Origin: a virus
Virus record (IMG/VR): IMGVR_UViG_3300029951_000382
Location: 1-33,560 of that record
Direction: 5' to 3' (one strand)
Length of the DNA: 33,560 nucleotides
Below the pieces are notes generated by a model, which made no database searches, was not told the DNA's origin, and saw nothing but the letters and a program-made list of their open reading frames with translations. The position numbers and the translations under genes are program-made. The number at the start of each line of letters is the position of its first letter. Within the stretch, counting starts at the first letter, position 1. Positions 12,999 to 22,500 of the stretch are shown piece by piece.

Positions 12999-13849
12999 GG
13001 CGCATACTCCTTAGCGAGTTGGTGTAGCCAGTCGCGCGTTCGCTCTGGCGGATCCGCAGACGCCATGAGTCGACTGAAAGCGTCTTCATGGCGATCGAGG
13101 TCTGATGGTCGGTCCATATAAAGTGCACCGGTCATAGCCTCTGTATAGGCCACGGTTCCGGGCACTTCGTCAGTGAACTCGAAGAGCACGAAGCTTTGTC
13201 CCATGCTGGCATGGGCTCCGGCAGTGAAGGGCAGGAACTGCACCACAACCTTGGAACTTCGCGAAAGATCGGCCAGCTTGAGTAGCTGAGCTGCCATAAT
13301 GGCCGGCGATCCAACAGGGCGCCGGGCAACAGCTTCGCTCATGACTGCCCAGATCTGCGGACCCTCTGGACGATCAAGGATCGCCTGGCGCTCCATCCGA
13401 AGCGCAACACGTTGATCAATCTGGTCGCTGGTCTCCAGTGGATGCCCCACTTGGAACACTGCCCGAGCGTAGTCCTGGGTCTGGAACAAGCCGGGGATCA
13501 ACTCCTGCTGGAACGTGCGGATCCTGGCAGCGTCAGCCTCAAACCCTACGTAGTCGGCGAACCAGCCGGGCACCGAGTCTCCGTAGGACTGCCACCATCC
13601 TCGCTGCCGGCTACGGCGAGCAAGATCTCTGATCGATCGCACCTCGTCATCGGCCGTTACCCCATAGATTTCAAGCAGGGGACGTACGTCCGCATCCCGA
13701 AGGGCGATCTCTCCCGACTCGATACGAGACAGCTTGCTCAGCGACCAGCCGAGCGGGGCACAGACGTCCTTGGCTGCGATGTTCTGGTCTGACCGCAACT
13801 TGCGCAGCGACGCGCCCAGACGTCGCCTCAGCACGGTTGGACTCTGCAC
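12995..13849 (-). CDS. XRE-family regulator with DUF5753 domain (Scr1/WhiJ type)
   Basis: The start is GTG 13849, behind GGGAGAGG. The longer frame to 13900 adds only an Arg/Gly-rich stretch. Residues about 5-60 are a Cro/C1-type helix-turn-helix (ASLRKLRSDQNIAAKDVCAPLGWSLSKLSRIESGE). Residues about 90-265 are DUF5753 (YVGFEADAARIRTFQQELIPGLFQTQDYARAV, then QILR-like RQAILDRPEGPQIWAVMSEAVARRPVG and VQFLPFTAGAH). Chromosomal relatives control sporulation, antibiotic production or act as an antitoxin. In a prophage it may bring lysogenic conversion or silence its own locus. Its own upstream region carries a direct repeat. Confidence 0.9.
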   Translation of the reverse strand: MQSPTVLRRRLGASLRKLRSDQNIAAKDVCAPLGWSLSKLSRIESGEIALRDADVRPLLEIYGVTADDEVRSIRDLARRSRQRGWWQSYGDSVPGWFADYVGFEADAARIRTFQQELIPGLFQTQDYARAVFQVGHPLETSDQIDQRVALRMERQAILDRPEGPQIWAVMSEAVARRPVGSPAIMAAQLLKLADLSRSSKVVVQFLPFTAGAHASMGQSFVLFEFTDEVPGTVAYTEAMTGALYMDRPSDLDRHEDAFSRLMASADPPERTRDWLHQLAKEYAP

Positions 13850-13933
13850 GCTGCCTCTCCCAGGTCGATGACGCACATACAGTCTCCCACCACCTCTCAC
13901 CTGATCAACCCCCGGCTCGCGCGATCATGCAAC

Positions 13934-13961
13934 TTGCACTTGCTGTCAAATTTGCACTTGC
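13934..13961. repeat. Two 10-bp direct repeats in the divergent promoter region
   Basis: TTGCACTTGC occurs at 13934-13943 and 13952-13961, exactly 18 bp apart, in the 177-bp space between the divergent XRE and ATPase genes. Read on the minus strand, TTGACA (13950-13945) lies between the copies and could be the -35 of the XRE gene, with GCAAGTGCAA covering its spacer. This is a natural operator layout for the XRE protein, inferred from position only. Confidence 0.5.
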
Positions 13962-14026
13962 ATCGGAGCCTACCTGCGGGGCATCATGAAGTCAGGAAGA
14001 TTGCTCATAGTGATCGCGAGTCGCCC

Positions 14027-14491
14027 ATGAGTGATCTTGATCCGGCATCAGATTGGATCATCATGGGATCAGCCGTGTTAGCTGTGGCTTGGAGACGCTT
14101 CTACGTCAGTACGCCCGAAGGGCTTTCGTCGCTCAGGCGACACTGCCGTCGGTCCATGGAGCTGCAATGGCTCCTACTCAATCCCGTCCTCGATGCCGCA
14201 GAGCTGGTCATCAGCGAGCTAGCCACGAACGCGATCAGGCACGCCGATGGTGTGGAGGGCATAGACCTGCGGATCGTAGACGTCTACTACGACCATCCCG
14301 TCCTGACGATCGAGTGCCGAGATGGATCCCCCGTCTTCGATGTTGTGGCGCCCGGCAACTCCCTCTCAGACAGCTGTCGCGGTCTGGGTATCGTCACCGC
14401 GCTCACGGACCACTGGCACATAGAGCCCAGGGGTTCAGGCAAGTCAGTGATCGCGGTCATCGACACGTCACTCAAACGGGTGAAGCTGTAG
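14027..14491 (+). CDS. RsbW/SpoIIAB-like histidine-kinase-type ATPase (anti-sigma-like)
   Basis: This 154-residue protein has the HATPase_c_2 motifs. The N box is ELVISELATNAIRHA, the G1-like box is CRDGSPVFD and the G2 box is SCRGLGIVTALTDHWHIEPRGSGKSVIAVI. Proteins of this kind bind ATP and may phosphorylate anti-anti-sigma factors. In Streptomyces chromosomes they commonly stand next to DUF5753/DUF397 pairs, as here. The start is uncertain: ATG 14027 has a poor ribosome-binding site, ATG 14063 is also possible, and the frame is open from 13868. Confidence 0.82.
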   Translation: MSDLDPASDWIIMGSAVLAVAWRRFYVSTPEGLSSLRRHCRRSMELQWLLLNPVLDAAELVISELATNAIRHADGVEGIDLRIVDVYYDHPVLTIECRDGSPVFDVVAPGNSLSDSCRGLGIVTALTDHWHIEPRGSGKSVIAVIDTSLKRVKL

Positions 14492-14542
14492 ACCAGACGC
14501 TTTGATGAAGGCGCGAGGGGCAAGATGCCCCTTCCATAGACT

Positions 14543-14578
14543 CCTCCGGAGAGTCGCTGACCCTTCTATCTCCGGAGG
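14543..14578. repeat. Inverted repeat between the ATPase gene and the lysis cassette
   Basis: CCTCCGGAGA (14543-14552) pairs perfectly with TCTCCGGAGG (14569-14578) around 16 bases. A second, weaker stem (GCGTGG/CCACGC) lies at 14581-14606. Both sit between the ATPase stop and the strong terminator and may help stop transcription coming from either side. Confidence 0.5.
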
Positions 14579-14609
14579 ACGCGTGGCCGTCGGTCGGCCG
14601 CCACGCAAA

Positions 14610-14639
14610 GAAGCCCCCCGCCTGATGGCGGGGGGCTTC
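14610..14639. terminator. Strong bidirectional terminator between the cargo genes and the late operon
   Basis: GAAGCCCCCCGCC (14610-14622), loop TGAT, GGCGGGGGGCTTC (14627-14639) is a perfect 13-bp stem. It ends the rightward ATPase gene and, on the other strand, lies six bases behind the last late gene. Its stem is close to that of the terminator at 12699-12728, so the cargo island is closed by near-copies of one terminator type. Confidence 0.88.
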
Positions 14640-14645
14640 GTCGTT

Positions 14646-14876
14646 CTAGCTACTGGACTCCAGCTGAGTCACACGCTGGTCCAGCGCGGTAAGGGCCGTG
14701 GATGTGTTGGTGGCGTGCTGACTCAGCTCATCGCCAAGACGCACAACCGCAGCAGTGTTCTCGGCAACTGCCGTGACGAAGTCATGAAGCTTCGCCAGAC
14801 TCTTGGCACACATGGCCAGTAGGGCACCCGCAGTGCCTATCGCAGCCATGATGGTCGTAATGGTGTCGATGCTCAT
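14646..14876 (-). CDS. Small membrane protein, probable holin
   Basis: The 76-residue product has one hydrophobic N-terminal segment (TIMAAIGTAGALLAMCAKSLAKL, about 7-29). A polar helical tail follows with heptad-like hydrophobics (AAVVRLGDELSQHATNTSTALTALDQRVTQLE), like a coiled coil. This single-span form and the position two genes behind the endolysin suggest a holin or a lysis accessory. The holin call is inferred from context and not from family similarity. It is the last gene of the late operon. Confidence 0.6.
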   Translation of the reverse strand: MSIDTITTIMAAIGTAGALLAMCAKSLAKLHDFVTAVAENTAAVVRLGDELSQHATNTSTALTALDQRVTQLESSS

Positions 14877-14886
14877 AACTCAGTCA

Positions 14887-15255
14887 TCACGCACCAGGCG
14901 CGACAGGCGCCTCAGCCGCCGGAGCGGCTGGCACAGCTATCGGCACTGCACTGGCCGCATGCTCAACAGCCGCAGCCAGCTTCCGCAGCTCGGCCGCAGC
15001 ATCAGCCCGAACACGATCAACATCGGCCGTGGCCTGAGCCTTCAGCTTGGCCACCTCAGCCTCAACTGCCTTGGCAACGCTCGGATCATGAGTCTCTACA
15101 TAGTCCACAACGCCCGTAGCGTCGTGCTGAAGGGTGGCCACGTTGCCAGTAGCCACGGCGGTTGCAACGCCAGTCAGACGGGCGCTGACGTAGCTCAGCG
15201 CGTTGTGCAGAGTGACACCAGACCCAACGACAGTCAGCAGTTCAACAAGGCTCAT
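14887..15255 (-). CDS. Alanine-rich coiled-coil protein of the lysis cassette
   Basis: ATG 15255 overlaps the endolysin stop (ATGA), so it is co-translated with it. The 122-residue product starts with a weakly hydrophobic part (SLVELLTVVGSGVTLHNALSYVSARL). A long charged helix follows (KAVEAEVAKLKAQATADVDRVRADAAAELRKLAAAVEHAA) and the end is Pro/Ala-rich. It may help release or anchor lysis proteins. No family is recognised. Confidence 0.6.
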   Translation of the reverse strand: MSLVELLTVVGSGVTLHNALSYVSARLTGVATAVATGNVATLQHDATGVVDYVETHDPSVAKAVEAEVAKLKAQATADVDRVRADAAAELRKLAAAVEHAASAVPIAVPAAPAAEAPVAPGA

Positions 15256-16121
15256 CAGACAGCACTTCCCTTCAGGGCAGACAGGAGATTGGCGACCATG
15301 GCCGCATAGCCGGCCTCAACAGCCGCAGTGATCTGAGCGGCGGACGGACCGCCAATGGATGCAATGGTGGCGAGATCGGCCTTGATGGCTGCGGTCTGCG
15401 CGTCGCGCTCATAATCGACGTACGCCATGACGCCACCAGGCGTCATGGCCTTCTTAGTGGCAACGTTCGTCATCTGGAAATTCCAGACAGCGGCAGCGAT
15501 GTTCTTGAGGTCGTCGGCATCGAGAGTGGCCAAGACATCCTCCTTCGGTCGTGGGTACTGCCCATAGTCGGCAGTCTGGGCATAGTCGTAATCGGCAGAG
15601 CCGCTGAACAGCGTTCCCTCTTGACGGATATTGGCGTGAGCACTCCACTTGCCATCCGACCAGGCCATGGTCTGCCAGAAGAAAGATGCTGTGGCTGGCG
15701 AAGCCGCCACGCTCTCAACCGCGTAGTAGCCACCGTAGAATCCGGATCGGCTAATGCCGATCACAGAATTCACGCCATCCATGTACTGATTGATTGTGTG
15801 GAACCGCGATCCGCTCGCATCGAAGTCACAGGCGAAATAGATGACCGTGTCATCGGGAAGGCCAACCGCCTTCCGCTGTGCATCGGCAGTCTGGGCATCG
15901 GCCACGCCAGCGGCATAGCCGCCAAGCATTCGATTCGCAGCGCCTTCCCAGACCACGATGATATCCAGGCCGTGAGCCTGATAGTCGGTGACCTCGGACG
16001 CGGTAATGTTCTTGGTGGAATCAGGACTCAGATATCGGGCCACAAAGTGGGCGCCAGACGCCAGGATCTGACTTGTATCAGGCCGTGCCCAAGCGATATC
16101 GATTCCCATCACGTCAGTCAA
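15255..16121 (-). CDS. Endolysin with DUF1906 (glycoside hydrolase-like) domain
   Basis: The start is TTG 16121 behind AAGGAGG. Residues about 5-200 form a DUF1906 domain as in mycobacterial Rv2525c: MGIDIAWARPD, FVARYLS, GLDIIVVWEGAA, DTVIYFACDFD, GFYGGYYAVES and FFWQTMAW. This TIM-barrel-like fold is used in actinophage endolysins to cut peptidoglycan glycan or linked sugars, though the bond has not been settled for this family. The C-terminal 85 residues are Ala-rich helices and may bind the cell wall. With the two following genes it forms the lysis cassette. No amidase or peptidase domain is seen. Confidence 0.82.
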   Translation of the reverse strand: MTDVMGIDIAWARPDTSQILASGAHFVARYLSPDSTKNITASEVTDYQAHGLDIIVVWEGAANRMLGGYAAGVADAQTADAQRKAVGLPDDTVIYFACDFDASGSRFHTINQYMDGVNSVIGISRSGFYGGYYAVESVAASPATASFFWQTMAWSDGKWSAHANIRQEGTLFSGSADYDYAQTADYGQYPRPKEDVLATLDADDLKNIAAAVWNFQMTNVATKKAMTPGGVMAYVDYERDAQTAAIKADLATIASIGGPSAAQITAAVEAGYAAMVANLLSALKGSAV

Positions 16122-16130
16122 GGTGCCTCC

Positions 16131-16772
16131 TTACACGGTCTGGTAGGTCATCTGAATCCGCATGTACGACGTCGCGGACGTCCACGTATATCCGCTGCCA
16201 GAGCCAACGGCAACGTAGCTCTGTGAAGAGCTGAGCGCCATTACGCTAGCAAAGGTGGCTGCTGATCCCACATCGGAAAGCAGCGGATGCCATACGGCAC
16301 TTGCATCACGGAATTTCCCTGTGCCCTGCCAGCCCATATCTCCAGACACAGTGGCCGATTGGATGGGCAGAGACACATTGATGGATCCAGTACCGAGAGT
16401 AGATCCAGTGCCCCACTCAAGATCGGCAGTAACGAAACACGTCTTACCGACTTGCGCATAGAGGCCCCGGGCCACAGAGGCGCCGAGAGCCGACAGTCCA
16501 GACCACGTAGGCGTGTATGGCTGCCAGGCGCCAAGCGTGATGTTATTCCAGGCTGTTCCGTCCCATTGCTGATAGCAATCCAGATCGTAGCGATAACACA
16601 TGTCGCCTGTCGCAGGAGACGGATTCGCGGCAGTCTGAGCGATTGAAGAAGTGTACTTCGGAATCACTATGCCATCGAGGTCAGTGGCCAACGTCTGGAG
16701 GGACGCCGGCACATTCGGTGAATCGGCCAGCGATGGATAGGTCAGTCCGGACTTGGGTGTGCTTGCAGACAT
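16131..16772 (-). CDS. Minor tail or fibre-tip protein
   Basis: The 213-residue product starts behind GAGAGGAG and ends just before the endolysin. An N-terminal collar-like part (PNVPASLQTLATDLDGIVIPKY) and the stretch ATGDMCYRYDLDCYQQWDGTAWNN are common in the tail-associated proteins of actinophages. The rest is rich in Ser/Thr/Gly and beta strands and ends RIQMTYQTV, like a receptor-facing beta sandwich. It probably lies at the tail tip and may bind the host surface. Confidence 0.65.
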   Translation of the reverse strand: MSASTPKSGLTYPSLADSPNVPASLQTLATDLDGIVIPKYTSSIAQTAANPSPATGDMCYRYDLDCYQQWDGTAWNNITLGAWQPYTPTWSGLSALGASVARGLYAQVGKTCFVTADLEWGTGSTLGTGSINVSLPIQSATVSGDMGWQGTGKFRDASAVWHPLLSDVGSAATFASVMALSSSQSYVAVGSGSGYTWTSATSYMRIQMTYQTV

Positions 16773-16783
16773 TCAATCTCCTC

Positions 16784-17089
16784 TCAAGATCCAGCCAGAG
16801 TGATATCCCCGAGCTGAATACCGAGGATGATGAAAGATCCGCCAAGGGATCCGATCAGTAGAACTGTTCCCGCCGATGGCGCCGTGGACCAGGCGCTACT
16901 CAATCGCGGCACCCATCGGAAAGTTTCTGATCCGATCGTCACCTGTGACAGATTCGCGTCAGCAGTCTCGGACGCGACAAAGAGTGCCTTGTAACATTTC
17001 ATCGCCGTACCAAGACCAGCAGCACCAGGAGACTTTTTGGGTGAGGCAGCCACGGAGTTTGCGAGACGTCTCACAGAATTGACTGACAT
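16784..17089 (-). CDS. Small tail-associated protein of unknown function
   Basis: ATG 17089 overlaps the previous stop (ATGA) and has GGGAGG six bases upstream; GTG 17092 is a poorer choice. The product has 101 residues. The second half is hydrophobic and glycine-rich (SAGTVLLIGSLGGSFIILGIQLGDITLAG), which fits a beta-barrel or OB-like element as in tail-tip or fibre-head proteins. A membrane span is possible but less likely in this position. Confidence 0.55.
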   Translation of the reverse strand: MSVNSVRRLANSVAASPKKSPGAAGLGTAMKCYKALFVASETADANLSQVTIGSETFRWVPRLSSAWSTAPSAGTVLLIGSLGGSFIILGIQLGDITLAGS

Positions 17090-18279
17090 CACGTGCCTCC
17101 CGACAGTTGATAAGTGAGGGTCCTTGTGGTGCCGGTGAACTGCTCGCCAGGTCCCAAAGGAATCGTGAAGGTGTCCAGCAAGTGCAATTCGGTCTTGCCG
17201 TCCGGATAGACGACCAGAACGATATCTCCGGCCTCAAGAGCTGGATTGGGGCACACTGTGAAAGATAGCGATCGGGCCAGTCCAAGGAAGTTCTGGAGCT
17301 GCGCCTCAGCCGCTACTGCGGCATCTGCAATCGTTGTGATCAGGCTGTTGGTGTAGCGGTAAGTGCTGGCACCGAACGGCCCCTGGGGATTGCCCGTAGC
17401 AGACGGACCGTAATACGTAGGACTCCGTGGATCCGTGTCACACGCATAGCCAACCGGGGGCGGTCCAGATCCAGTTGAGGATCCGTAGCACGACACTGCG
17501 TTGTAGACGCCGGACCGGCTGACAGTCCTCTGTGCCTGCACCAGGACGCCAGTGGATGATCCTCCGGCCGCGATAGCAGCCGGCGTGCTGGCGTCCATTA
17601 CCCACACCGCCGCACTGGTCGGCGTGGACTGACTCAGTGATGGAATCGGAACGTATTGGGCAATACCGTTGGCATCGAAGTAGCACTCTGCGTTCAGGAA
17701 TCCTGCAATGGTGCTGACTGCATCCCATCGGTCGGTATCGAAAGTCGTGCCTCCAGGAGTTGTTCCGTCACCAAGACCAGGCGCGAACTTCACTGCTGCA
17801 TACGGGACGACGTCCTGAATCAGGCGCGTTCCCACAGAGACAACGTCCTGTCCGGACCTGTCGATCGGATCCAGGAAGCTGGCCTCGATGACCGCTTGAG
17901 AGCGGTCGAAGAAATCCACGATGGGCAATCCACCATTGGACTGCCCGGGGGCAGTCTCCTCATAAACGTCTTCGATCCTGAACCAGCCGAGACTGATCAT
18001 CTCGGTCGTTCCATCGGGAAAGGTGATGCCCTGTTTGATATTCAGCTCGGCGCCATACGGGGCCAAAGCAGAGTTCGCGAAGGTGGGGAAAAAAGTCGGG
18101 TCACCGATCGTGCATGTTCCCGAGCGTCGGGTCTTCGACGTCCGATCGACCGTGATCGTGCCATCCACGATCGGCACACCAGCAACGACAAGCGCTTGGT
18201 TGTACCAGACGTCTACGGTCGTAATGGTGACGTGAGAGCCCCTGAGGGCCGTCAGGAAGCGGTCGGATACTGGCAGCAT
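17089..18279 (-). CDS. Minor tail protein with DUF5047 domain
   Basis: The 396-residue product has the DUF5047 beginning: MLPVSDRFLTALRGSHVTITTVDVW, then VDGTITVDRTSKTRRSGTCTIGDP, ALAPYGAELNIKQGITFPDGTTEMISLGWFRI. DUF5047 is found in actinophage baseplate/tail-hub proteins beside the distal-tail gene. The C-terminal half (ALEAGDIVLVVYPDGKTELHLLDTFTIPLG) resembles the hub folds of tail-tip proteins. ATG 18279 overlaps the preceding stop. Confidence 0.82.
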   Translation of the reverse strand: MLPVSDRFLTALRGSHVTITTVDVWYNQALVVAGVPIVDGTITVDRTSKTRRSGTCTIGDPTFFPTFANSALAPYGAELNIKQGITFPDGTTEMISLGWFRIEDVYEETAPGQSNGGLPIVDFFDRSQAVIEASFLDPIDRSGQDVVSVGTRLIQDVVPYAAVKFAPGLGDGTTPGGTTFDTDRWDAVSTIAGFLNAECYFDANGIAQYVPIPSLSQSTPTSAAVWVMDASTPAAIAAGGSSTGVLVQAQRTVSRSGVYNAVSCYGSSTGSGPPPVGYACDTDPRSPTYYGPSATGNPQGPFGASTYRYTNSLITTIADAAVAAEAQLQNFLGLARSLSFTVCPNPALEAGDIVLVVYPDGKTELHLLDTFTIPLGPGEQFTGTTRTLTYQLSGGT

Positions 18280-19568
18280 CAAATACCACCGGGGCCCGTG
18301 CCGTAGGCTTCGTCAAGAACGCTCAGGTAGGTTGCACGGTCATCAAGCAGGTTCTGGTAAGTCCCGAAGTTCGTCACCAGCAGATAAGAGTTGCCGGGGA
18401 TCGATGTAAGAGCGCCGGAAGGCGAATCGACCTCGGTGAAATCGATCTGCCAAATACGAGTCAGGTCAGACGACGTCTGCGCCGGCCGCTGTTCTGTGAC
18501 GTCACCAGCGATGAAATACATGTCGGCGAAGTAGTCATCAGGTGTAGCCTGAAAGAACAGGGTAGTTCCAGGCTGGAGAAGACCCAGGATCGACTGATAG
18601 TCGGTCGTGCCAATCGTCATCAGACTCAGCGTGCCTGTACGTCCGGTAAGGACGTCCGAGACAACCACCGGATTCGATCTGCCAACCACGGGATAGACCT
18701 GCTGACGAGACGGACGCTTGACGTCCGACAGAGTCTGAATGGTGACCTGAGTATTCAGAGCCGACTGGGACAAGTTTTTGAGCCAGCCGACACTACTCGA
18801 CACAGGGATCGTCACTGCTGGCGAGACGATCTGATATGTGGTTGTGGTGCCATCAGGCTGCGGCTGTTCCACGATCACCGCATAGGTACATGCGGCGCCG
18901 AGAGGCGCCTCAACATCGAAGCCAGTCCACGCATCCACTCCACCAGTCGAGATGCCGTTGGCAGACCGAATGATGGATTGGGATCCGTCAGGATTGGTCC
19001 TCTGGATCGAGAAGGTAGTCCATCCGGTCAGTCCACTCACCGAGATCTCGTTATAGGCGAGAGACCCATTTGGTGTCACGGTCACGGCCAGAGCCGGAGA
19101 GCCGAGATACATTTGGTCAAAGTAGAAGAGATTACCGCTGCTGGCCGCCTGCGGATGCATGACCAGTGAAGCACCAACTGCGCCAGCCGGCGCAGTCAGA
19201 ACCATCGACAGCTGACTGAACACCCCCGGCGCAAGAACGTAAGGTGCAGCCGGATTCTCTAGAACATAGAGGTTGTGCCCCGAGGAATCGTAATAGTCGA
19301 TCTCGATAAGGACGGAGTTGTAGGTATTGTTCCAGCAGCTGAAGTACGCCTGATAGGTCTCACCCGCCGTGATGGGTACGCCAGCGTTGAGAACGATGGA
19401 GATTGAACCAGCTCCAGTAGACGTACACAGCAGAGAGTACGTGCCGTCAAGAGCCTCGGCTGAGCTTTGAGAGAGAGTGCCTGGACCACTCGTGATGGTC
19501 CAGGCACTCGTATCGGTCTCAATCGACTGTGCGTTGTAGGAAAGTAGATTCCCAGGAATCAACGTCAT
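18279..19568 (-). CDS. Minor tail protein with N-terminal carbohydrate-binding-like domain
   Basis: The 429-residue protein has a jelly-roll-like N-terminal domain at residues about 5-155: NLLSYNAQSIETDTSAW, AGVPITAGETYQAYFSCW and GNLFYFDQMYLG follow the CBM/discoidin style. A beta-rich middle (about 160-260) resembles a fibronectin III fold. The C-terminal part (SRQQVYPVVGRSNPVVVSDVLTGRTGTLSL) looks like a distal-tail hub. The N-terminal module could bind cell-wall sugar. It is encoded immediately behind the tape measure and overlaps it (ATGA). Confidence 0.75.
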   Translation of the reverse strand: MTLIPGNLLSYNAQSIETDTSAWTITSGPGTLSQSSAEALDGTYSLLCTSTGAGSISIVLNAGVPITAGETYQAYFSCWNNTYNSVLIEIDYYDSSGHNLYVLENPAAPYVLAPGVFSQLSMVLTAPAGAVGASLVMHPQAASSGNLFYFDQMYLGSPALAVTVTPNGSLAYNEISVSGLTGWTTFSIQRTNPDGSQSIIRSANGISTGGVDAWTGFDVEAPLGAACTYAVIVEQPQPDGTTTTYQIVSPAVTIPVSSSVGWLKNLSQSALNTQVTIQTLSDVKRPSRQQVYPVVGRSNPVVVSDVLTGRTGTLSLMTIGTTDYQSILGLLQPGTTLFFQATPDDYFADMYFIAGDVTEQRPAQTSSDLTRIWQIDFTEVDSPSGALTSIPGNSYLLVTNFGTYQNLLDDRATYLSVLDEAYGTGPGGI

Positions 19569-22500
19569 CCAGTTCTTCCCCCATTCAACGCACGGACTAG
19601 CTGGTTATTGTTCTTGTCGATCTTGACTTCGATTCGAGCATCCAGCTCTTGGCCGTCCAGGAGAACCTTGACGTCGAAGTACGGGGCGCCAGCGGCAGCA
19701 GCCTGAGAGGCCGTCTGATAGGCGCCCAGAGAAGACGACGGACGAGACACGGGAACAGAAGCGGCAGCCACACCGAGCCGCTTTGCAGCGGACTCGATGG
19801 CCGGCACCGAGGCATCCATGCCGTCCACGATTCCCTGACCAGTCATCAGGCCGACCTCATTGCGCAGCCGTTGAGACGGAGAGTGGATGTCCAGTTCCTT
19901 CTTGACTGTCCCGACCACCGTGTCTGCGATGGTCTTCATCTCGGCCGCAATCGCGGACTCCTGGCTTTTCAGCCCGGACAGGAATCCCTTGCCGGCATTC
20001 GCCCCTGTGTCGTACAGCTCATCCGCAACGGACTGCCCGTAGGTAGTCGTCTCCGCAGAGACCTGAGACAGAAGGCTGTTGACCTGAGATGCCTGAGACG
20101 AACTGGCAGACGCCAGAGCCTCCGCATACACGGCACCAGATGATGGACCCATGGCCGCAACCTGCTGAATCACCGAGGTCGAGTAGCCAAGCTTCTTGAG
20201 CTTTGACATGTCGGCGATGAAAGTCTTCAGCTGAGAGTCGTTGCCTTGGAGACCAGAGATGATGTCTCCCACTCCGGAGACCCCGGAGAGGTTGAGCCCA
20301 GACAGGTCACCGAAAGAGCTTGCCGCAGACGTCAGAGATGCCGCATATGTGGTGGCTGTCTTCATAGTGGCTGCGATAGCAGTCTTATCGGTGCTCAGTG
20401 TGGCCAGCTTTGCGGCAGCAACGCTGTCCGCATGCACAACCTGCTGAGCATGCGTGTTACTGGTGATGCCAAGGATCAACTTGTTCAGGGCATCTACCAG
20501 TGTCTTCACGCTGGTAGCGGTGAAGTCGCTCGATGTCAGATCGCCAAAGTCCGTATCAGCTGTGTAGATCTGATCGGCCGTCAGGGTCTTCGGAGCAACA
20601 GTCTTCTTGGCCTTCTTCTTCGTCCCTGTGGCATAGCCCAGAACCTGGGCATGCATCGAGAGACTGTCTTCATGGTCAAGGACTGTCTCCCCGCCGGCGA
20701 AGTTCACCAGCTCTGGGCCGGCTTCACCAACCCAGTGCCATCCCGCCACGGCACCATCAGTACCGCTGGCATAGCCTTCATACGGGCCACCGGCAGCAAG
20801 GCTCACCAGACCAGGCACATTAGCGATGCTGTGATACCTGGCTTGGATGTAGCGAATCCCAGCCACGATGTTTGCAAGCCCGTCAAAGATATTGTCGGGC
20901 AAGGACTGGTCGCGGTACTGCTGGAATGTCGCCATGATGGTTTGCATCAGGCCGCGCGACGGGTCGCCGGCAGCCGCATTGGAGTCGCTTAGATTCTCGG
21001 CATTGGGATTCCCGCCAGACTCGTGAGCGATGATGGCAGCAAGTCCACTAGACCAGCTAGAACCAACGCCCGTAATCTGCTCTGCTTGTTGAATCCAGCT
21101 CATGACCTGAGCACTCAGAGAAGCGCCGGCATTCGCAGTGAACTGCTCTTGCGCCTTCTGGTCCTTGCCTCCGAAGAAGCTCAGGACATCATTGATCATC
21201 CCAGTGGGGATCCCGGTCAGAAGCTGCTTGACGGGCGAATTCCCGGGAATCATCGAGCTGATCCCGGCCTTGAGCGGAGCGAGCATCGAAGATGCCGCAT
21301 CCTTCAGACCGCCAGCTACAATGCTTCCGGCATAGTGAGTCAGATCACCAACACCGGAAGTGACCATGTGAGCGCCGGAGGAAACTAGTCCTCCGATGCC
21401 GTCAAGGATTCCGCCGAGACTGTAGTGCCCATCCGGCGATCCCTTTCGGGATCCGCCACCGAGCACACTACGGAGGGCATTGAAGCCCTTCTCGCCACCT
21501 AGCGCATTCATCTCGGGGATAGACAGGATGCCTTCGCCAGCAGTGCCGTACAGCGGCACCCAGTCCCCTTGAGACCTGTCTCCGGGAACCACACCACCAG
21601 TAGCGAAGTGCGGAGCCGGAGGCAGATCCTTGATGCCAACTGCGTTGGCGATGAAATCCCAGACCTCACGGATGCCGTTGGTGTAAACGGTATTCACAAT
21701 GAAGTTCAGGGGCCCGTCAAGGATCTTGACCAGTCCACCCCAGAGTGAAGAGATTCCGGAAACGGCCGACTTGAAAGCGGACTCCACATCGTGCATGGTG
21801 TCCGAGATCACGGAACCGATGTCTCGGAAAATCGGCTTGACGTCGTTGTTGTAAAGTCCCGCTACCCAAGATCCGAAGGAGTCGAATCCTTGACCAACCT
21901 TCGCGAAGGTTGGCTGTACCGCTTCCTTCCAGAGCCAGGTGAAGACGGCTCCGATAAGAGAGAAGACGGGTCCGAGAGTCCTGCTATACAGCCACTCAGC
22001 AGCATCTCCGATTCCGGAGAAAGCTGGGCCGAGAGCGTTATTCCAGAGCCACATGCCAGCAGCACCAACCGCGCCAATGGCGATCTCAACAGCGGACGCA
22101 ACGGGGCTGATGACATTCGACTCCAGCCAAGAAAAGGCTGAACCGATCCAGCTTATCGCCGGGCCGATGGCATTGTTGTATAGCCACATCGCCACGGCAC
22201 CAATGCCGTGGAAAGCAGGCTCGAAAACGTCATGCCACAGCGGCATGACCACGCTTCCGCCAAAATTGGTAAACAGGCCACCAATGAATCGGAAGGTTGG
22301 GCCGAGAGCGTTCGACCAAAGCCAGCTAGCAAGCCACCCGATCCCCTTGAAAGCAGGATCAAAGACGTCCTGCCAAAGTGCAGTGATCAGCGGAGACAGG
22401 ATGTGATAGGCGATTACGAAAGGTGTCGCCAGCAGGGTTCCAACAATAACGACCAGGAGGCGCACGCCAAAAGAGATGGCATCGAAAACCGGGGCAAGTA

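Noticed and set aside
18711-18723. CGGACGCTTGACG, 10 of 13 matches to the repeated motif
   Set aside because: It is inside a minor tail gene, on the strand opposite to transcription, with both ends mismatched. Compatible with chance.
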